A stretch of DNA of 64,000 nt from a bacterium (GTDB lineage Bacteria > Planctomycetota > Planctomycetia > Planctomycetales > Planctomycetaceae), in assembly GCA_016124895.1 (NCBI GenBank), contig WGMU01000093.1:22602-86601 (forward strand), in the 5' to 3' direction. Position numbers and translations under genes: made by a program. Under the pieces are notes generated by a model. It did not search any database. It saw only the letters and a program-made list of their open reading frames with translations, and was not told the origin of the DNA. Positions 32,131 to 41,469 of the stretch are shown piece after piece; within the stretch, counting starts at the first letter, position 1, and the number at the start of each line of letters is the position of its first letter.

Positions 32131-33099
32131 ATGGATGATCTACAGCGCGTTGAATTGCCACCGCAGCGAATTGCTGTTCTGGCAGGTGGAGAGTCGGCCG
32201 AACGGAAGATCAGCCTGCAGAGCGGTGCGGCCTGCGCGGTGGCCCTCGAAGCGGCCGGCCACTGCGTCGTGACGGTCGACCCGGCGATCGCGAACCTCGA
32301 CCGCTTTGACTGGAGCCAGATCGACGTTGCTTTTCTCGCTCTGCACGGGACGTTTGGAGAAGACGGCGGCGTGCAGCAGATCCTGGAACGCCACGGCGTC
32401 ACGTTCACCAGCAGTGGTTCGGAAGCGTCACGGCTGGCGTTCAGCAAGTCGGCCGCGAAGGAGCGATTTGTTCTCGCAGGAGTTCCAACGCCGAGTTGCT
32501 TCGTGATTCACGAATCGGATGACCTTGACGAAATCGCCGCTCGCGCCGATGAACTCGGCTACCCGCTGGTCGTCAAGCCGGACGCTCAAGGATCGAGCAT
32601 TGGAGTGACGATCGTTCGCTCCCCTGCTGAGCTGGCTGACGCCGTGTCACAGTGCTTCTATTTCGATGCGTACGGCCTGCTGGAAAACGCCGTCGCGGGA
32701 GAAGAGTGGACGCTCGGCGTGATTGACGACCAGCCGCTGCCGCTGATCCGGATCGGGACGAGCCATTCGTTCTTTGACTACGAAGCCAAGTACGAAGACG
32801 ACGCCACGCAGTACGAGTTCGTGGACAACCTCGATCCGGCGCTCCGCGACCGGCTGACCGAAACCGGCCTGGCTGCCTGCCGCGCCCTGGGAACCAGCGG
32901 CGTCGCCCGCGTCGATCTGATTCTCGACGAAGCCGGTCAGCCGACTGTGCTGGAAGTCAACACGATCCCCGGCATGACCGATCACAGCCTGGTCCCCAAA
33001 GCCGCCGCGAAGATCGGCCTGAGCATGAGCGACCTCTGCAACCTGATCGTCGCCAGTGCGCTGGCGGCGCAGAAAGGCGATATCCGTAAGGCGTCATGA
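32131..33099 (+). CDS. ddl: D-alanine--D-alanine ligase
   Basis: ATP-grasp ligase forming D-Ala-D-Ala for the peptidoglycan stem peptide. 322 aa, usual length. An N-terminal IAVLAGGESAERKISLQSG block (GxxSxE) opens the protein, HGTFGEDGGVQQILE lies near residue 71, KPDAQGSSIGVTIVRS near 149, and EVNTIPGMTDHSLVPKAA near 282. The ATG at 32131 has GAGG seven to eight bases upstream; the longer frame from 31864 runs through repeat DNA. It sits 199 bp after murB, separated by palindrome H3, which could attenuate or uncouple transcription. The expected ftsQ, ftsA and ftsZ do not follow. Confidence 0.94.
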   Translation: MDDLQRVELPPQRIAVLAGGESAERKISLQSGAACAVALEAAGHCVVTVDPAIANLDRFDWSQIDVAFLALHGTFGEDGGVQQILERHGVTFTSSGSEASRLAFSKSAAKERFVLAGVPTPSCFVIHESDDLDEIAARADELGYPLVVKPDAQGSSIGVTIVRSPAELADAVSQCFYFDAYGLLENAVAGEEWTLGVIDDQPLPLIRIGTSHSFFDYEAKYEDDATQYEFVDNLDPALRDRLTETGLAACRALGTSGVARVDLILDEAGQPTVLEVNTIPGMTDHSLVPKAAAKIGLSMSDLCNLIVASALAAQKGDIRKAS

Positions 33100-33154
33100 A
33101 GACGGCGATCTGCGTCAGAAACAACTTCGGCAATCCCAGGACAACCAGCCTGCC

Positions 33155-33226
33155 GTTGCAGCACAAAGACGCGAAGTCGCAAAGATTCGCGATGACTTTG
33201 CGCTTCTTCGAGCCTTCGCGCTGCAG
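33155..33226. repeat. Palindromic repeat, family H, copy 4
   Basis: GCACAAAGACGCGAAGTCGC with the following AAAG and a right arm ending CTTCGCGCTGCAG. It lies between the convergent ddl and E2 genes. Confidence 0.8.
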
Positions 33227-33273
33227 TCAGCCTGAAAGGCGGAAGTTATTTCAGAGGCGTTTTTAGCTGACTT

Positions 33274-34590
33274 CTACGCGTGAGACGCGAGGTTGAAGAA
33301 GTCGCCCAGCAGTTCGCCGAAGCGGACGATGAATCTCGCGGCGTCGGCTCCGTTGACGACTCGGTGGTCGTACGAGAGTGACAGTGGCAGCAACAGACGC
33401 TCAGTGATCTCGCCATTAACCAGCTGCAGTTCGTTTCTACCGCGGGACATGCCGAGGATCGCGACTTCCGGGTAATTGACGATTGGCGTGAAGGCTGTCC
33501 CGCCGATGCCACCCAGATTCGTGATCGTGAAACACGCGCCCTGCATTTCGTCGAGGCCGACCTTGCGGTCGCGGGCGCGCGTCGCGACATCGGCCAGAGC
33601 GGCGGCAATTTCAGAAACGCTCTTCTGATCGCAGTCGCGGACGACAGGGACCAGCAGGCCGTTCGGCGTGTCGACGGCACACCCGATGTGGAAGTATTTC
33701 CGGTAGACGAGTTCGTTCGTCTGCGGGTCGAGACTCGAATTGAACTTCGGGAACTCCTTGAGGCAGATCGCAGCGGCTTTCATCGCGATCGCCGTCATCG
33801 TGATCTTCGGAGAGCCGGTCTTCTTCGCGATCTCGGCGGCGCGTTTGCGGGCGGCTTCGAGTTCCGTAATGTCGACGAGTTCATGCTGCGTGACGTGCGG
33901 AATCACGTTCCAGCACATGCTGAGATTCGCTGCGGCGGACTTCGCAATCTTGTTAAGCGGTTCGCGTTCGACGTCGCCCCACTTCGTGAAGTCCGGCAGC
34001 GGCGGGGGCGCGTAACCGCCTCCACCACCAGCAACCGGGGCGGCACCGCCTTCGAGGATGCCTTTCACGAAATCCTTGACGTCTTCCTGAGTAATGCGTC
34101 CACCTGAGCCGGAGCCTCTGACCAGATGCAGGTCGACGCCGAGCTGCCGGGCGAGCCGTCGCGTGGCTGGACCGGCCGGAGCGGGCTCGCGGCCATCGTT
34201 GCTGGCTGCCGCTGGCTTTGACGCTGACTGAGTGGCGGGAGCCGAGGACTTTGCAGACTCGGGAGTCGGAGCCGGCGTTTCTGCGGCAGACGCAGTTGCT
34301 TGCGCTGCGGCCGGAGCTTCCGGTGCAGACGCTACAGGAGCTGCGGGCGTGCCCACGGCTGCTTCGATCGTTAACAGCACGGAACCGACGTCGATGGCAT
34401 CGCCGGGCTTCGCGTGGATCTGCACGATTTTGCCGCCGATCGGGCAGTCGAGATCGGTCGCCGCCTTTTCGGTTTCGACTTCTGCGACGATCGCGCCGGG
34501 TTCGATGACGTCGCCGACCGAGACAGTCAGCGCTGCGAGGTCAACCGTCGTGATACCTTCGCCGATTTCCGGAACTTTATACTCGGCCAT
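33274..34590 (-). CDS. aceF: Pyruvate dehydrogenase E2, dihydrolipoamide acetyltransferase
   Basis: 438 aa core-forming acyltransferase. A single lipoyl domain (1-75, modified Lys42 in ETEKAAT) is followed by an Ala/Pro/Ser linker (about 76-145). The peripheral subunit-binding domain (about 147-180, ATRRLARQLG...GSGSGGRITQEDVKDF) precedes the catalytic domain with the DHRVVNG motif near residue 413. The motif residue after His is Asn rather than Asp; Azotobacter E2p also has Asn there, so activity is expected. E. coli AceF carries three lipoyl domains. It follows aceE by 280 bp on the same strand. No E3 (lpd) gene is in the window. A 2-oxoglutarate or branched-chain E2 is less likely given the E1 neighbour. 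Confidence 0.92.
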   Translation of the reverse strand: MAEYKVPEIGEGITTVDLAALTVSVGDVIEPGAIVAEVETEKAATDLDCPIGGKIVQIHAKPGDAIDVGSVLLTIEAAVGTPAAPVASAPEAPAAAQATASAAETPAPTPESAKSSAPATQSASKPAAASNDGREPAPAGPATRRLARQLGVDLHLVRGSGSGGRITQEDVKDFVKGILEGGAAPVAGGGGGYAPPPLPDFTKWGDVEREPLNKIAKSAAANLSMCWNVIPHVTQHELVDITELEAARKRAAEIAKKTGSPKITMTAIAMKAAAICLKEFPKFNSSLDPQTNELVYRKYFHIGCAVDTPNGLLVPVVRDCDQKSVSEIAAALADVATRARDRKVGLDEMQGACFTITNLGGIGGTAFTPIVNYPEVAILGMSRGRNELQLVNGEITERLLLPLSLSYDHRVVNGADAARFIVRFGELLGDFFNLASHA

Positions 34591-34670
34591 GTGAGTCTCT
34601 TTTGTTTAACAGTTCGCGAACCGGCAACCACTCAATCTGCAGTCACCGCTCTGCGGCCAAGGAACGCGTC

Positions 34671-34770
34671 AGAAACAACTTCCCGATTTGAAATCAGACT
34701 CATCAGCCGCAACGCACTGGCGTCTGGTCTGGCAGAACCGTGGGCTAACGCCCAGCGGCTGATTTCGGGA
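34671..34770 (+). repeat. Dispersed 100-bp intergenic repeat, copy 2
   Basis: Matches the reverse complement of 3681-3780 at roughly 80% identity. It lies in the 278-bp gap between aceE and aceF. Its right end contains GGGCTAACGCCCAGCGG, itself a hairpin-forming stretch. Confidence 0.8.
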
Positions 34771-34868
34771 AGTCGTTTTGGGCACGTTCCTGAATCTCTG
34801 TTCGTAATCCTGGGGCTGATGCCCGGGGTGAAACGCTGTTGCCGCGGTGCGGCTTCTCTGCTGACCGG

Positions 34869-37550
34869 TCAGGCGTACTGAGGATCGACCTTTTCTGGAT
34901 CGATCTCGAGTTCTGCCAGAATCTGTGGCAGACGTTTCTCATCGAAGCACTTCTGCCGGGCGAGTGCTGCCAGCGTCGCGTACACGACGCATTCGGCATC
35001 GATTTCGAAGTGACGCCGCAACTGCTTCCGCGTGTCCGAGCGACCGAAGCCGTCGGTGCCCAGCACGTCGTACTGGCCGGGAATCCATTTGCGAATCTGA
35101 TCGGCGACCAGTCGCACGTTGTCGCTTGACGAAATGAACGGACCGTCGATACCAGCCAGCGATTGCTGCAGAAAGCTGGTCTTCGGCTTCTCGCCCGGAT
35201 GCAGTCGATTCCAGCGTTCGACACCGGCACATTCGCGGGCCAGTTCCGAGCAGCTGGTGACGCTCCAGACGTCCGTGCCGATGCCGAACTGCGAAGCCAG
35301 AATGTCCTGAGCCCGCAGGACTTCGTTGAGGATCGTGCCGCTGCCGAACAGTTGCGGCCGCTTCTTCTGCTTACTGTCCGTCGACTCGGTCGACCTCAGT
35401 TTGTAGATGCCCTTGAGGATGCCTTCGTGCGAGCCAGCCGGCATCGGCGCCATCTGGTAGTCTTCGTTGTAAACACTGACGTAGTAAATCAGACATTCGT
35501 CGTCCTGATACATTCGCTTCAGGCCGTCCTGCAGAATCGCGATCAGCTCGTATCCGTAAGCCGGGTCGTACGCGACGCAGTTGGGAACGGTTGTCGCCAT
35601 CAACTGACTGTGCCCGTCTTCGTGCTGCAGCCCTTCGCCGTTGAGCGTCGTGCGTCCGGAAGTGCCGCCGATCAGAAAGCCCTTGGCTCGCGAATCGGCC
35701 GCGCACCAGATCAGATCGCCGACGCGCTGGAAGCCGAACATCGAGTAGAAGATATACATCGGGACCATATTGACCCCGAGGTTCGAGTACGCACAGCCAG
35801 CCGCGATGAACGACGACAGCGCGCCGGCTTCGTTAATGCCTTCTTCAAGGATCTGTCCGTCCTTCGCCTCGCGATAGTACATCTGAATGTGGCGGTCGAC
35901 GGGTTCATAAAGCTGCCCCTTGCTGGCGTAAATACCAGCCTGACGGAACAGCCCTTCCATCCCAAAGGTGCGGGCTTCGTCGGGGATGATCGGAACCAGG
36001 CGGTCACCGATCGCCTTGTTCTTCAGCAGGAAGCCGAGGAACTGCCCGAAAACGCCGGTCGTCGAGCCGGTTTTTCCTTCGAGCCGTTTATTGTGAAAGT
36101 CAATGCACTCTTCAAACGGCGGGATGTCGAGCCGCTCGGTCGTCGGACGCCGTGCCGGCAGCGAACCGCCGAGTGCCGCACGCCGCTCCTGGAGATACTT
36201 GATCTCCGAACTGTCTTCATCCGGCCGGTAAAGGTCGATGTCCTCAACATCCTCATCGCTGACCGGGATGCCGAAGCGGTTGCGGAACTCCTTCAGTTCC
36301 TGCTCGTTTGCCTTCTTGACGTTGTGGGCGACGTTGCGGCCCTCACCGGCTTCGCCGAGCCCGTATCCCTTGATCGTCTTCGCGAGGATGACTGTCGGCG
36401 AGCCTGTGTGGTCCATCGCCGCCTTGTACGCAGAGTAGACCTTCAGCGGGTCGTGCCCGCCGCGGTTCAGCTTCTCAAGCTGGTCGTCCGAGTAGTTCTC
36501 GACGAGCTTCTTCAGTTCCGGCGAGTTGAAGAAGTGCTCGCGGATGTAGGCACCGGATTCGACCGAGTATTTCTGGTACTGACCGTCGACGACTTCGCCC
36601 ATCCGCCGGACCAGATGACCGTCTTCGTCCTTCTGCAGCAGTTCGTCCCAGAGGTTGCCCCAGATCACCTTGATCACGTTCCAGCCGGCGCCGCGGAATG
36701 CCGCTTCCAGTTCCTGAATGATCTTGCCGTTGCCGCGCACCGGGCCGTCGAGCCGCTGCAGGTTGCAGTTGACGACGAACGTCAGGTTGTCGAGGTTTTC
36801 CCGCGAGGCCAGCGTCAGAGCACCGAGCGACTCCGGCTCGTCAATTTCGCCGTCGCCGAGGAAGGCCCACACGTTCGACTTCGAGGTGTCCAGCAGGCCA
36901 CGGTGCTCCATGTAGCGCAGAAAGCGGGCCTGATAGATCGCCGTGATCGGGCCGAGCCCCATCGAGACGGTCGGGAACTGCCAGAAGTCGGGCATCAGCC
37001 ACGGATGCGGATACGACGAAAGGCCGACGCCACGCGGCAGTTCGCGTCGAAAGTGCAACAACTGGTCTTCGCTCAAGCGTCCTTCCATGAACGCTCGCGA
37101 GTAAACTCCCGGCGACGAGTGCCCCTGAAAGTAGACCAGGTCGCCTGTATGGTCGTCCGTCCGTGCGTGAAAAAAGTGGTTGAAGCCGATTTCGTACAGC
37201 GTTGCACAGGACGCAAATGTCGAAATGTGGCCACCGACGCCGTCGTAGTCGTGATTCGCCCGGACAACCATCGCGGCGGCGTTCCACCGGATGATGCTTT
37301 TGATGCGGCGTTCGAGTTCCCGATTACCGGGAAACGGCGGCTGGTCCTGCGTGGGAATCGTGTTGATATAGGGCGTGTTGGCGGTAAACGGCAGGTGGAC
37401 ACCGCGCTGATACGCACGCTCCTGCAGCAGCGTCAGCATCGCCTGAACTTTTTCGCGCCCATAGCGGTGCAGCAGGTCGTCGAGAGACTCGAACCACTCG
37501 TCAAGCTCATCCGGTTCGAACCCGGCCGCGGGATTCTTGAAGTCGGTCAT
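34869..37550 (-). CDS. aceE: Pyruvate dehydrogenase E1, homodimeric type
   Basis: ThDP-dependent decarboxylase feeding acetyl groups to E2. 893 aa, close to E. coli AceE (887). The ThDP/Mg motif runs from GDGEID (232-237) to Asn261, and His108 and His142 lie in conserved DYDGVGGHIS and FQGHSSPG blocks. The transketolase-like central region includes FQRVGDLIWCAADSRAKGFL and the DEARTFGMEGLFRQ segment. The ATG at 37550 gives the expected N-terminus, without a strong Shine-Dalgarno. It lies upstream of aceF, so the pair is likely one operon. It reads divergently from the metal ABC operon. Confidence 0.95.
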   Translation of the reverse strand: MTDFKNPAAGFEPDELDEWFESLDDLLHRYGREKVQAMLTLLQERAYQRGVHLPFTANTPYINTIPTQDQPPFPGNRELERRIKSIIRWNAAAMVVRANHDYDGVGGHISTFASCATLYEIGFNHFFHARTDDHTGDLVYFQGHSSPGVYSRAFMEGRLSEDQLLHFRRELPRGVGLSSYPHPWLMPDFWQFPTVSMGLGPITAIYQARFLRYMEHRGLLDTSKSNVWAFLGDGEIDEPESLGALTLASRENLDNLTFVVNCNLQRLDGPVRGNGKIIQELEAAFRGAGWNVIKVIWGNLWDELLQKDEDGHLVRRMGEVVDGQYQKYSVESGAYIREHFFNSPELKKLVENYSDDQLEKLNRGGHDPLKVYSAYKAAMDHTGSPTVILAKTIKGYGLGEAGEGRNVAHNVKKANEQELKEFRNRFGIPVSDEDVEDIDLYRPDEDSSEIKYLQERRAALGGSLPARRPTTERLDIPPFEECIDFHNKRLEGKTGSTTGVFGQFLGFLLKNKAIGDRLVPIIPDEARTFGMEGLFRQAGIYASKGQLYEPVDRHIQMYYREAKDGQILEEGINEAGALSSFIAAGCAYSNLGVNMVPMYIFYSMFGFQRVGDLIWCAADSRAKGFLIGGTSGRTTLNGEGLQHEDGHSQLMATTVPNCVAYDPAYGYELIAILQDGLKRMYQDDECLIYYVSVYNEDYQMAPMPAGSHEGILKGIYKLRSTESTDSKQKKRPQLFGSGTILNEVLRAQDILASQFGIGTDVWSVTSCSELARECAGVERWNRLHPGEKPKTSFLQQSLAGIDGPFISSSDNVRLVADQIRKWIPGQYDVLGTDGFGRSDTRKQLRRHFEIDAECVVYATLAALARQKCFDEKRLPQILAELEIDPEKVDPQYA

Positions 37551-37988
37551 CGGTAGTCTGATTCAGTTCTGAAAGAGAGTACGAGCCACTCGACACTGAC
37601 GGGGCGCTCGGAGGCTGAGTCCCGGCCGGCGGTGGCGTCATCGTTCGTCAGTGAACGCTCAGCCGTGAGCGCGTGGAAACAGCCGAGGCAAGTGAGGAAA
37701 ATCAGCGGAACTTGCTCAAATCGAAGGGATTATGGCAGTCTCCAGGTACCCCGGCAACCAACTCCCCGACCCGCCCATTAACGTCCCGGGATCGGCCGAA
37801 GACCGCCCCCGGTCATTCGCTTCAGGCCGGACAGTCTGCCCGGCGCAGAGTCTGGCAGAGGCCGTTCGGAGTTGTCGGCGACCTTGTGAAGAGTTAGTTT
37901 TTTGATTATTCAAAAACTTCATTTTGCCCGATCAAGTCGGCCCGGCCAGATTCGCCAGCGGATGTCAGAAACTTCAGGAACTTTTGCT
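37551..37988. other. Divergent promoter region aceE / metal ABC operon
   Basis: 438 bp without a gene. Most is GC-rich, but 37891-37926 is a sharp AT-rich island that includes the palindrome at 37899-37916 and probably a promoter for the metal transporter operon. Confidence 0.5.
37899..37916. promoter_or_regulatory. Candidate metal-regulator operator, AT-rich palindrome
   Basis: TTTTTGA-TTAT-TCAAAAA, a perfect 7-bp inverted repeat with a four-base spacer, 73 bp before the ATG of the solute-binding protein gene. Its position near the head of a metal uptake operon suggests a repressor site. It is not a canonical Fur, DtxR, FNR or NtcA box. Confidence 0.4.
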
Positions 37989-39047
37989 ATGGCAACGTGT
38001 TACGGCCGATCTCGGGTGTCGGGAAAACTGTGCCTGATGCTGGCTGGACTGCTGACGCTCAGTGGGTGCGGGAGCCAGTCGGGATCAGAGATTGTCACGA
38101 CGACCGGAATGGTCTCGGATATTGTCCGCGTTGTCGCTGGCGACCGGCTGAAAGTCGATGGCCTGATCGGCGAGGGCGTCGATCCTCACCTGTTTACACC
38201 GGGCCGGCGGGACGTCGAGCAGTTGATGGCCGCTCCGATTGTCATCTATTCGGGGCTGCATCTCGAAGGACGCATGCAGCAGCAGTTCGAGCAGCTTCGA
38301 GAGCGATCGACCAGCGACAGGCTGGTGTTTGCTGTTACGGATGGCCTCGACCACGGAACACTGCAGTTTGACCCGAAGTTCGAGGGGCATCCGGACCCGC
38401 ATGTCTGGATGGACGTTTCGCGATGGAGCCAGTGCGTGCAGTATATCGCTGAGCAACTGGCCGAGCGTGACAGCGCATCGCGCGCGGTCTTCGAGGCGAA
38501 TGCGGCGGCGTACTGCGAGCAACTCAGCCAGCTCGACGACTATATCCGCGAGATCATCGCCAGCATTCCCGAGTCGCAGCGGTATCTGGTGACCGCTCAC
38601 GACGCGTTCGAGTATTTCGCCGAGGCGTACGGCATTCAGGTACGATCGATTCAGGGCATCTCGACCGACTCGCAGGCGGCGATCGCGGACGTCAATGCGT
38701 TGGTCGCGTTCATTGTCGAGAAGCAGATCCCGGCGATCTTCGTCGAATCGAGCGTACCGGAAAAAAATATCCGGGCCGTAATTGAAGGCTGTGCGGACCG
38801 CGGCTGGGGCGTGAGCATCGGCGGCGAACTCTTCTCCGACGCAATGGGGGCTCCCGGCACGTACGAGGGAACCTATATCGGTATGATGGATCACAACGCG
38901 ACGAAGATCGCACGAGCCCTCGGCGGCCAGGCTCCCGAAGGCGGCTGGCAGGGAAAGCTGGCTGAGGGCGGAGGGGCGAGAGCTGAGCGTCAGAGGACAG
39001 GCGACGGGAAACCTGCAGCGGCGAATGTTGCCGAGTCCTCAGAATAG
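37989..39047 (+). CDS. Metal ABC transporter solute-binding lipoprotein (ZnuA/MntC-like)
   Basis: 352 aa. A lipobox LTLSGC puts the lipidated Cys at 27. The cluster A-I binding protein has metal ligands His67 (GVDPHLF), His138 (HPDPHVWMD), His204 ([14 protein letters not shown]) and an acidic ligand further on, the pattern for Zn, Mn or Fe(II). There is no His-rich loop like that of ZnuA, which leans toward Mn or Fe. The ATG at 37989 is chosen because it places the signal peptide correctly; earlier in-frame starts (37902, 37962) only lengthen the leader. It is the first gene of a three-gene operon, 14 bp before the ATPase. A basic/acidic tail (about 305-352) has low complexity. Confidence 0.9.
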   Translation: MATCYGRSRVSGKLCLMLAGLLTLSGCGSQSGSEIVTTTGMVSDIVRVVAGDRLKVDGLIGEGVDPHLFTPGRRDVEQLMAAPIVIYSGLHLEGRMQQQFEQLRERSTSDRLVFAVTDGLDHGTLQFDPKFEGHPDPHVWMDVSRWSQCVQYIAEQLAERDSASRAVFEANAAAYCEQLSQLDDYIREIIASIPESQRYLVTAHDAFEYFAEAYGIQVRSIQGISTDSQAAIADVNALVAFIVEKQIPAIFVESSVPEKNIRAVIEGCADRGWGVSIGGELFSDAMGAPGTYEGTYIGMMDHNATKIARALGGQAPEGGWQGKLAEGGGARAERQRTGDGKPAAANVAESSE

Positions 39048-39061
39048 TCAGCGAGCCATTC

Positions 39062-39967
39062 ATGTCAGAGCATCCCGCAAACCTCAACATTCCGGCCAGT
39101 CCGTCTTCACCGGCCGAGTCTGCCGCTGGCTCACTGCCTTCGATGCTCGACCAGCCCGCACTCGCCCCTCAGCGTTCGCCCCTCAGCGGGGAAGAACACC
39201 CCGCGACGTGTCCGCTCTCGATCCATGACATGACCGTCGCGTATCACCGCAAGCCCGTGCTGTGGGGCATCGACTACAACGCTCCGCCGGGTAAGCTGAT
39301 CGCGATCGTCGGGCCGAACGGCGCCGGCAAGAGCACGCTGATCAAAGCCGTGCTGAATCTCGTCCCGAAGATTTCCGGCGAAGCGATGTTCTTCGGCGAG
39401 CCTTACCGCAGGCAGCGTGGCCGCGTCGGTTACGTGCCGCAGCGGAGTTCCGTCGACTGGGACTTCCCGGTCAACGCGCTCGACGTCGTCACGATGGGGC
39501 TGTATCGCCAGATCGGCTGGTTCCGGCCGGTCACAAAAAAGTGGCGGCAGCGGGCCATGCGGGCTTTGGTCCGGGTGGGAATGCAGGACTTCGCGCGACG
39601 GCAGATCAGTCAGCTTTCCGGCGGGCAGCAGCAGCGAGTGTTCCTCGCGCGGGCACTCACTCAGGACGCGGACTTTTATCTGATGGACGAACCGTTCGCC
39701 GGCGTCGACGCGGCGACCGAACGAGCGATCGTCGATGTGCTCCGCGATCTGCGCTCCAGCGGCCGAACGGCCATGGTCGTCCATCACGACCTGCAGACAG
39801 TGCCGGAATACTTCGACGAAGTGCTGCTGCTCAACCTGCGACTCATTGCGAGCGGCCCGGTCTCGGAAGTCTTCACCCCGGAAAATCTGCGCGCGACCTA
39901 CGGCGGCAAGCTTGCTCTGCTGGATCAGGTCGGGCATCGGATGACGATGTCGGGAGAGAAGGGATGA
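39062..39967 (+). CDS. Metal ABC transporter ATP-binding protein
   Basis: 301 aa cytoplasmic ATPase. Walker [10 protein letters not shown] (84-92), Q-loop region [11 protein letters not shown], signature LSGGQ (185-189), Walker B YLMDEP near 206-211, and the H-loop His near 243. Unusual is a ~50-residue Pro/Ser/Ala-rich extension before the conserved start ([20 protein letters not shown]). It probably starts at the ATG at 39062, 14 bp after the binding-protein stop. Its stop overlaps the permease start by four bases (ATGA), which indicates translational coupling. Family: ZnuC/MntA/SitB-type. Confidence 0.94.
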   Translation: MSEHPANLNIPASPSSPAESAAGSLPSMLDQPALAPQRSPLSGEEHPATCPLSIHDMTVAYHRKPVLWGIDYNAPPGKLIAIVGPNGAGKSTLIKAVLNLVPKISGEAMFFGEPYRRQRGRVGYVPQRSSVDWDFPVNALDVVTMGLYRQIGWFRPVTKKWRQRAMRALVRVGMQDFARRQISQLSGGQQQRVFLARALTQDADFYLMDEPFAGVDAATERAIVDVLRDLRSSGRTAMVVHHDLQTVPEYFDEVLLLNLRLIASGPVSEVFTPENLRATYGGKLALLDQVGHRMTMSGEKG

Positions 39968-41436
39968 CTGCCCGCCAGCAATTCACTCGGCGAACGATTG
40001 TTTGTGTCGCGGCCATTCTGTTGAGCGTTCCTGCCGGGACACCCGCGACGGCAGCCGAGTCAGACAGCGGTACGCTGCTGCGCGTCCTCACGCTGCAGGA
40101 TTACAACACCCGCGTTGTGCTGTCAGGGACTCTGCTTCTGGGCGTGACAGCCGGACTGGTCGGAACGTTTACGCTGCTGCGGCGGCAGGCGCTTGTCGGC
40201 GACGTCGTCAGCCATGCCGCGCTGCCTGGCGTTGCGGTCGCGTTTCTCGCGGGAGAACTTACCGCGCCGGGCAGTGGCCGTTCACTCGGCTGGCTGCTGA
40301 TGGGAGCGGCTCTGTCGGGCACGCTGGCTGTCATCGCGATCAGCCTGCTGCGTCGCTTTACTCCGATCCGTCCCGACGCCGCGCTGGCGGCTGTGCTCGG
40401 AGTGTTCTTCGGACTGGGAACGGCCCTCTTCAAGACGGTACAGGAACTGCCGTCGGGAAATCAGGCGGGACTGCAGACGATGATCCTCGGGTCAGCCGCG
40501 ACGATGACGGCCGGCGACGTACGTCTGATCGCAACCGCCGCGGTCGTCACTCTGCTCGTCACGCTGTTCCTGTTTAAAGAACTGTCGATTCTGTGTTTCG
40601 ACGAGCAGACCGCCGCCGCGCAGGGCTGGCCGGTGCTGCTGCTCGATCTGTGTCTGACCGGGCTGGTCGTCGCCGTCACGGTCATCGGCCTGCAGAGTGT
40701 CGGCATTCTGATGGTCGCTCTGCTGATTACCCCGCCGTCGGCCGCGCGGTTCTGGACGGACCGACTGAGTCGCATGGCTGTCCTGGCCATTGTGATCGGC
40801 GGCTGCAGTGCCGTCGCCGGATGCCTCGTCAGCGCGACCGTGCCGAAGCTCGCGGGCGGCCCGACGATTGTTCTGGCGGGCAGTCTGTGCTTTGGCGTGA
40901 GTCTGCTGTTCGGCACTGAGCGGGGCCTGCTGCTGAAATGGCTGCGGCAGCGCCGAAACACGAATCGCATCGGCCGCGACGATCTGATCCGCGCGATGTT
41001 CGAGATTGTCGAGTCGCGAATTGCACAGGTCGATGAACCGTCAGCGAAGAACCTGTCAGCGATCGCCGTTCAGACCGACGAACTGCTGGGCAAACGCCAC
41101 TGGTCGCGGCAGCGGCTGCTGGGCCTGATCGCTCGCGCGGAACGCGACGCGATGATCCGCATGGACTCCGATTCCGGCTGGCGATTCACTCGCGACGGAG
41201 CCCGCATCGCGCGCGACACGGTCCGCAATCACCGCCTGTGGGAACTGTATCTGATCACGCACGCGCATATTCCTCCGAGCCATGTCGACCGTGACGCCGA
41301 CTTCAGTGAACACGGCCTCGACCCGCAGGCGGTTGAAGAACTCGAACAACTGCTGGCTCAGAAGGCGGCGAGCGGGGTACCGCCGAGCCCGCATCCGGTC
41401 GAGAGTGGGGAGTTGCCAGTCGGCAGTCGTGAATAG
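39964..41436 (+). CDS. Metal ABC permease fused to a DtxR/MntR-like regulator domain
   Basis: 490 aa. Residues 9-31 form a leader-like hydrophobic segment. The ABC-3 permease (about 45-325, seven or eight helices) includes the [13 protein letters not shown] block near 79. A cytoplasmic tail then carries a winged-helix-like stretch (about 335-412) and a DtxR-type metal-binding/dimerisation domain (about 412-465). By eye, His423, Asp446, Glu449 and His450 align with MntR His77, Glu99, Glu102 and His103. The tail position of MntR Glu11 is Arg, so one site may be altered. It is the only permease in the operon. ATGA overlap with the ATPase gene. This could couple metal sensing to transport or to DNA binding at the membrane. 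Confidence 0.88.
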   Translation: MTARQQFTRRTIVCVAAILLSVPAGTPATAAESDSGTLLRVLTLQDYNTRVVLSGTLLLGVTAGLVGTFTLLRRQALVGDVVSHAALPGVAVAFLAGELTAPGSGRSLGWLLMGAALSGTLAVIAISLLRRFTPIRPDAALAAVLGVFFGLGTALFKTVQELPSGNQAGLQTMILGSAATMTAGDVRLIATAAVVTLLVTLFLFKELSILCFDEQTAAAQGWPVLLLDLCLTGLVVAVTVIGLQSVGILMVALLITPPSAARFWTDRLSRMAVLAIVIGGCSAVAGCLVSATVPKLAGGPTIVLAGSLCFGVSLLFGTERGLLLKWLRQRRNTNRIGRDDLIRAMFEIVESRIAQVDEPSAKNLSAIAVQTDELLGKRHWSRQRLLGLIARAERDAMIRMDSDSGWRFTRDGARIARDTVRNHRLWELYLITHAHIPPSHVDRDADFSEHGLDPQAVEELEQLLAQKAASGVPPSPHPVESGELPVGSRE

Positions 41437-41469
41437 TCAGATGAAACGATGCTCAGCGTCACGCGCTGG

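Noticed and set aside
35163..37556. A 797-residue open frame antisense to aceE
   Set aside because: It is the reverse-strand shadow of a strongly conserved gene in GC-rich DNA; its composition (Val/Arg/Asp-rich) has no family resemblance.
37899..37916. FNR or CRP box
   Set aside because: The arms and the four-base spacing do not fit TTGAT-N4-ATCAA or the CRP consensus; it is kept as an undetermined operator candidate.
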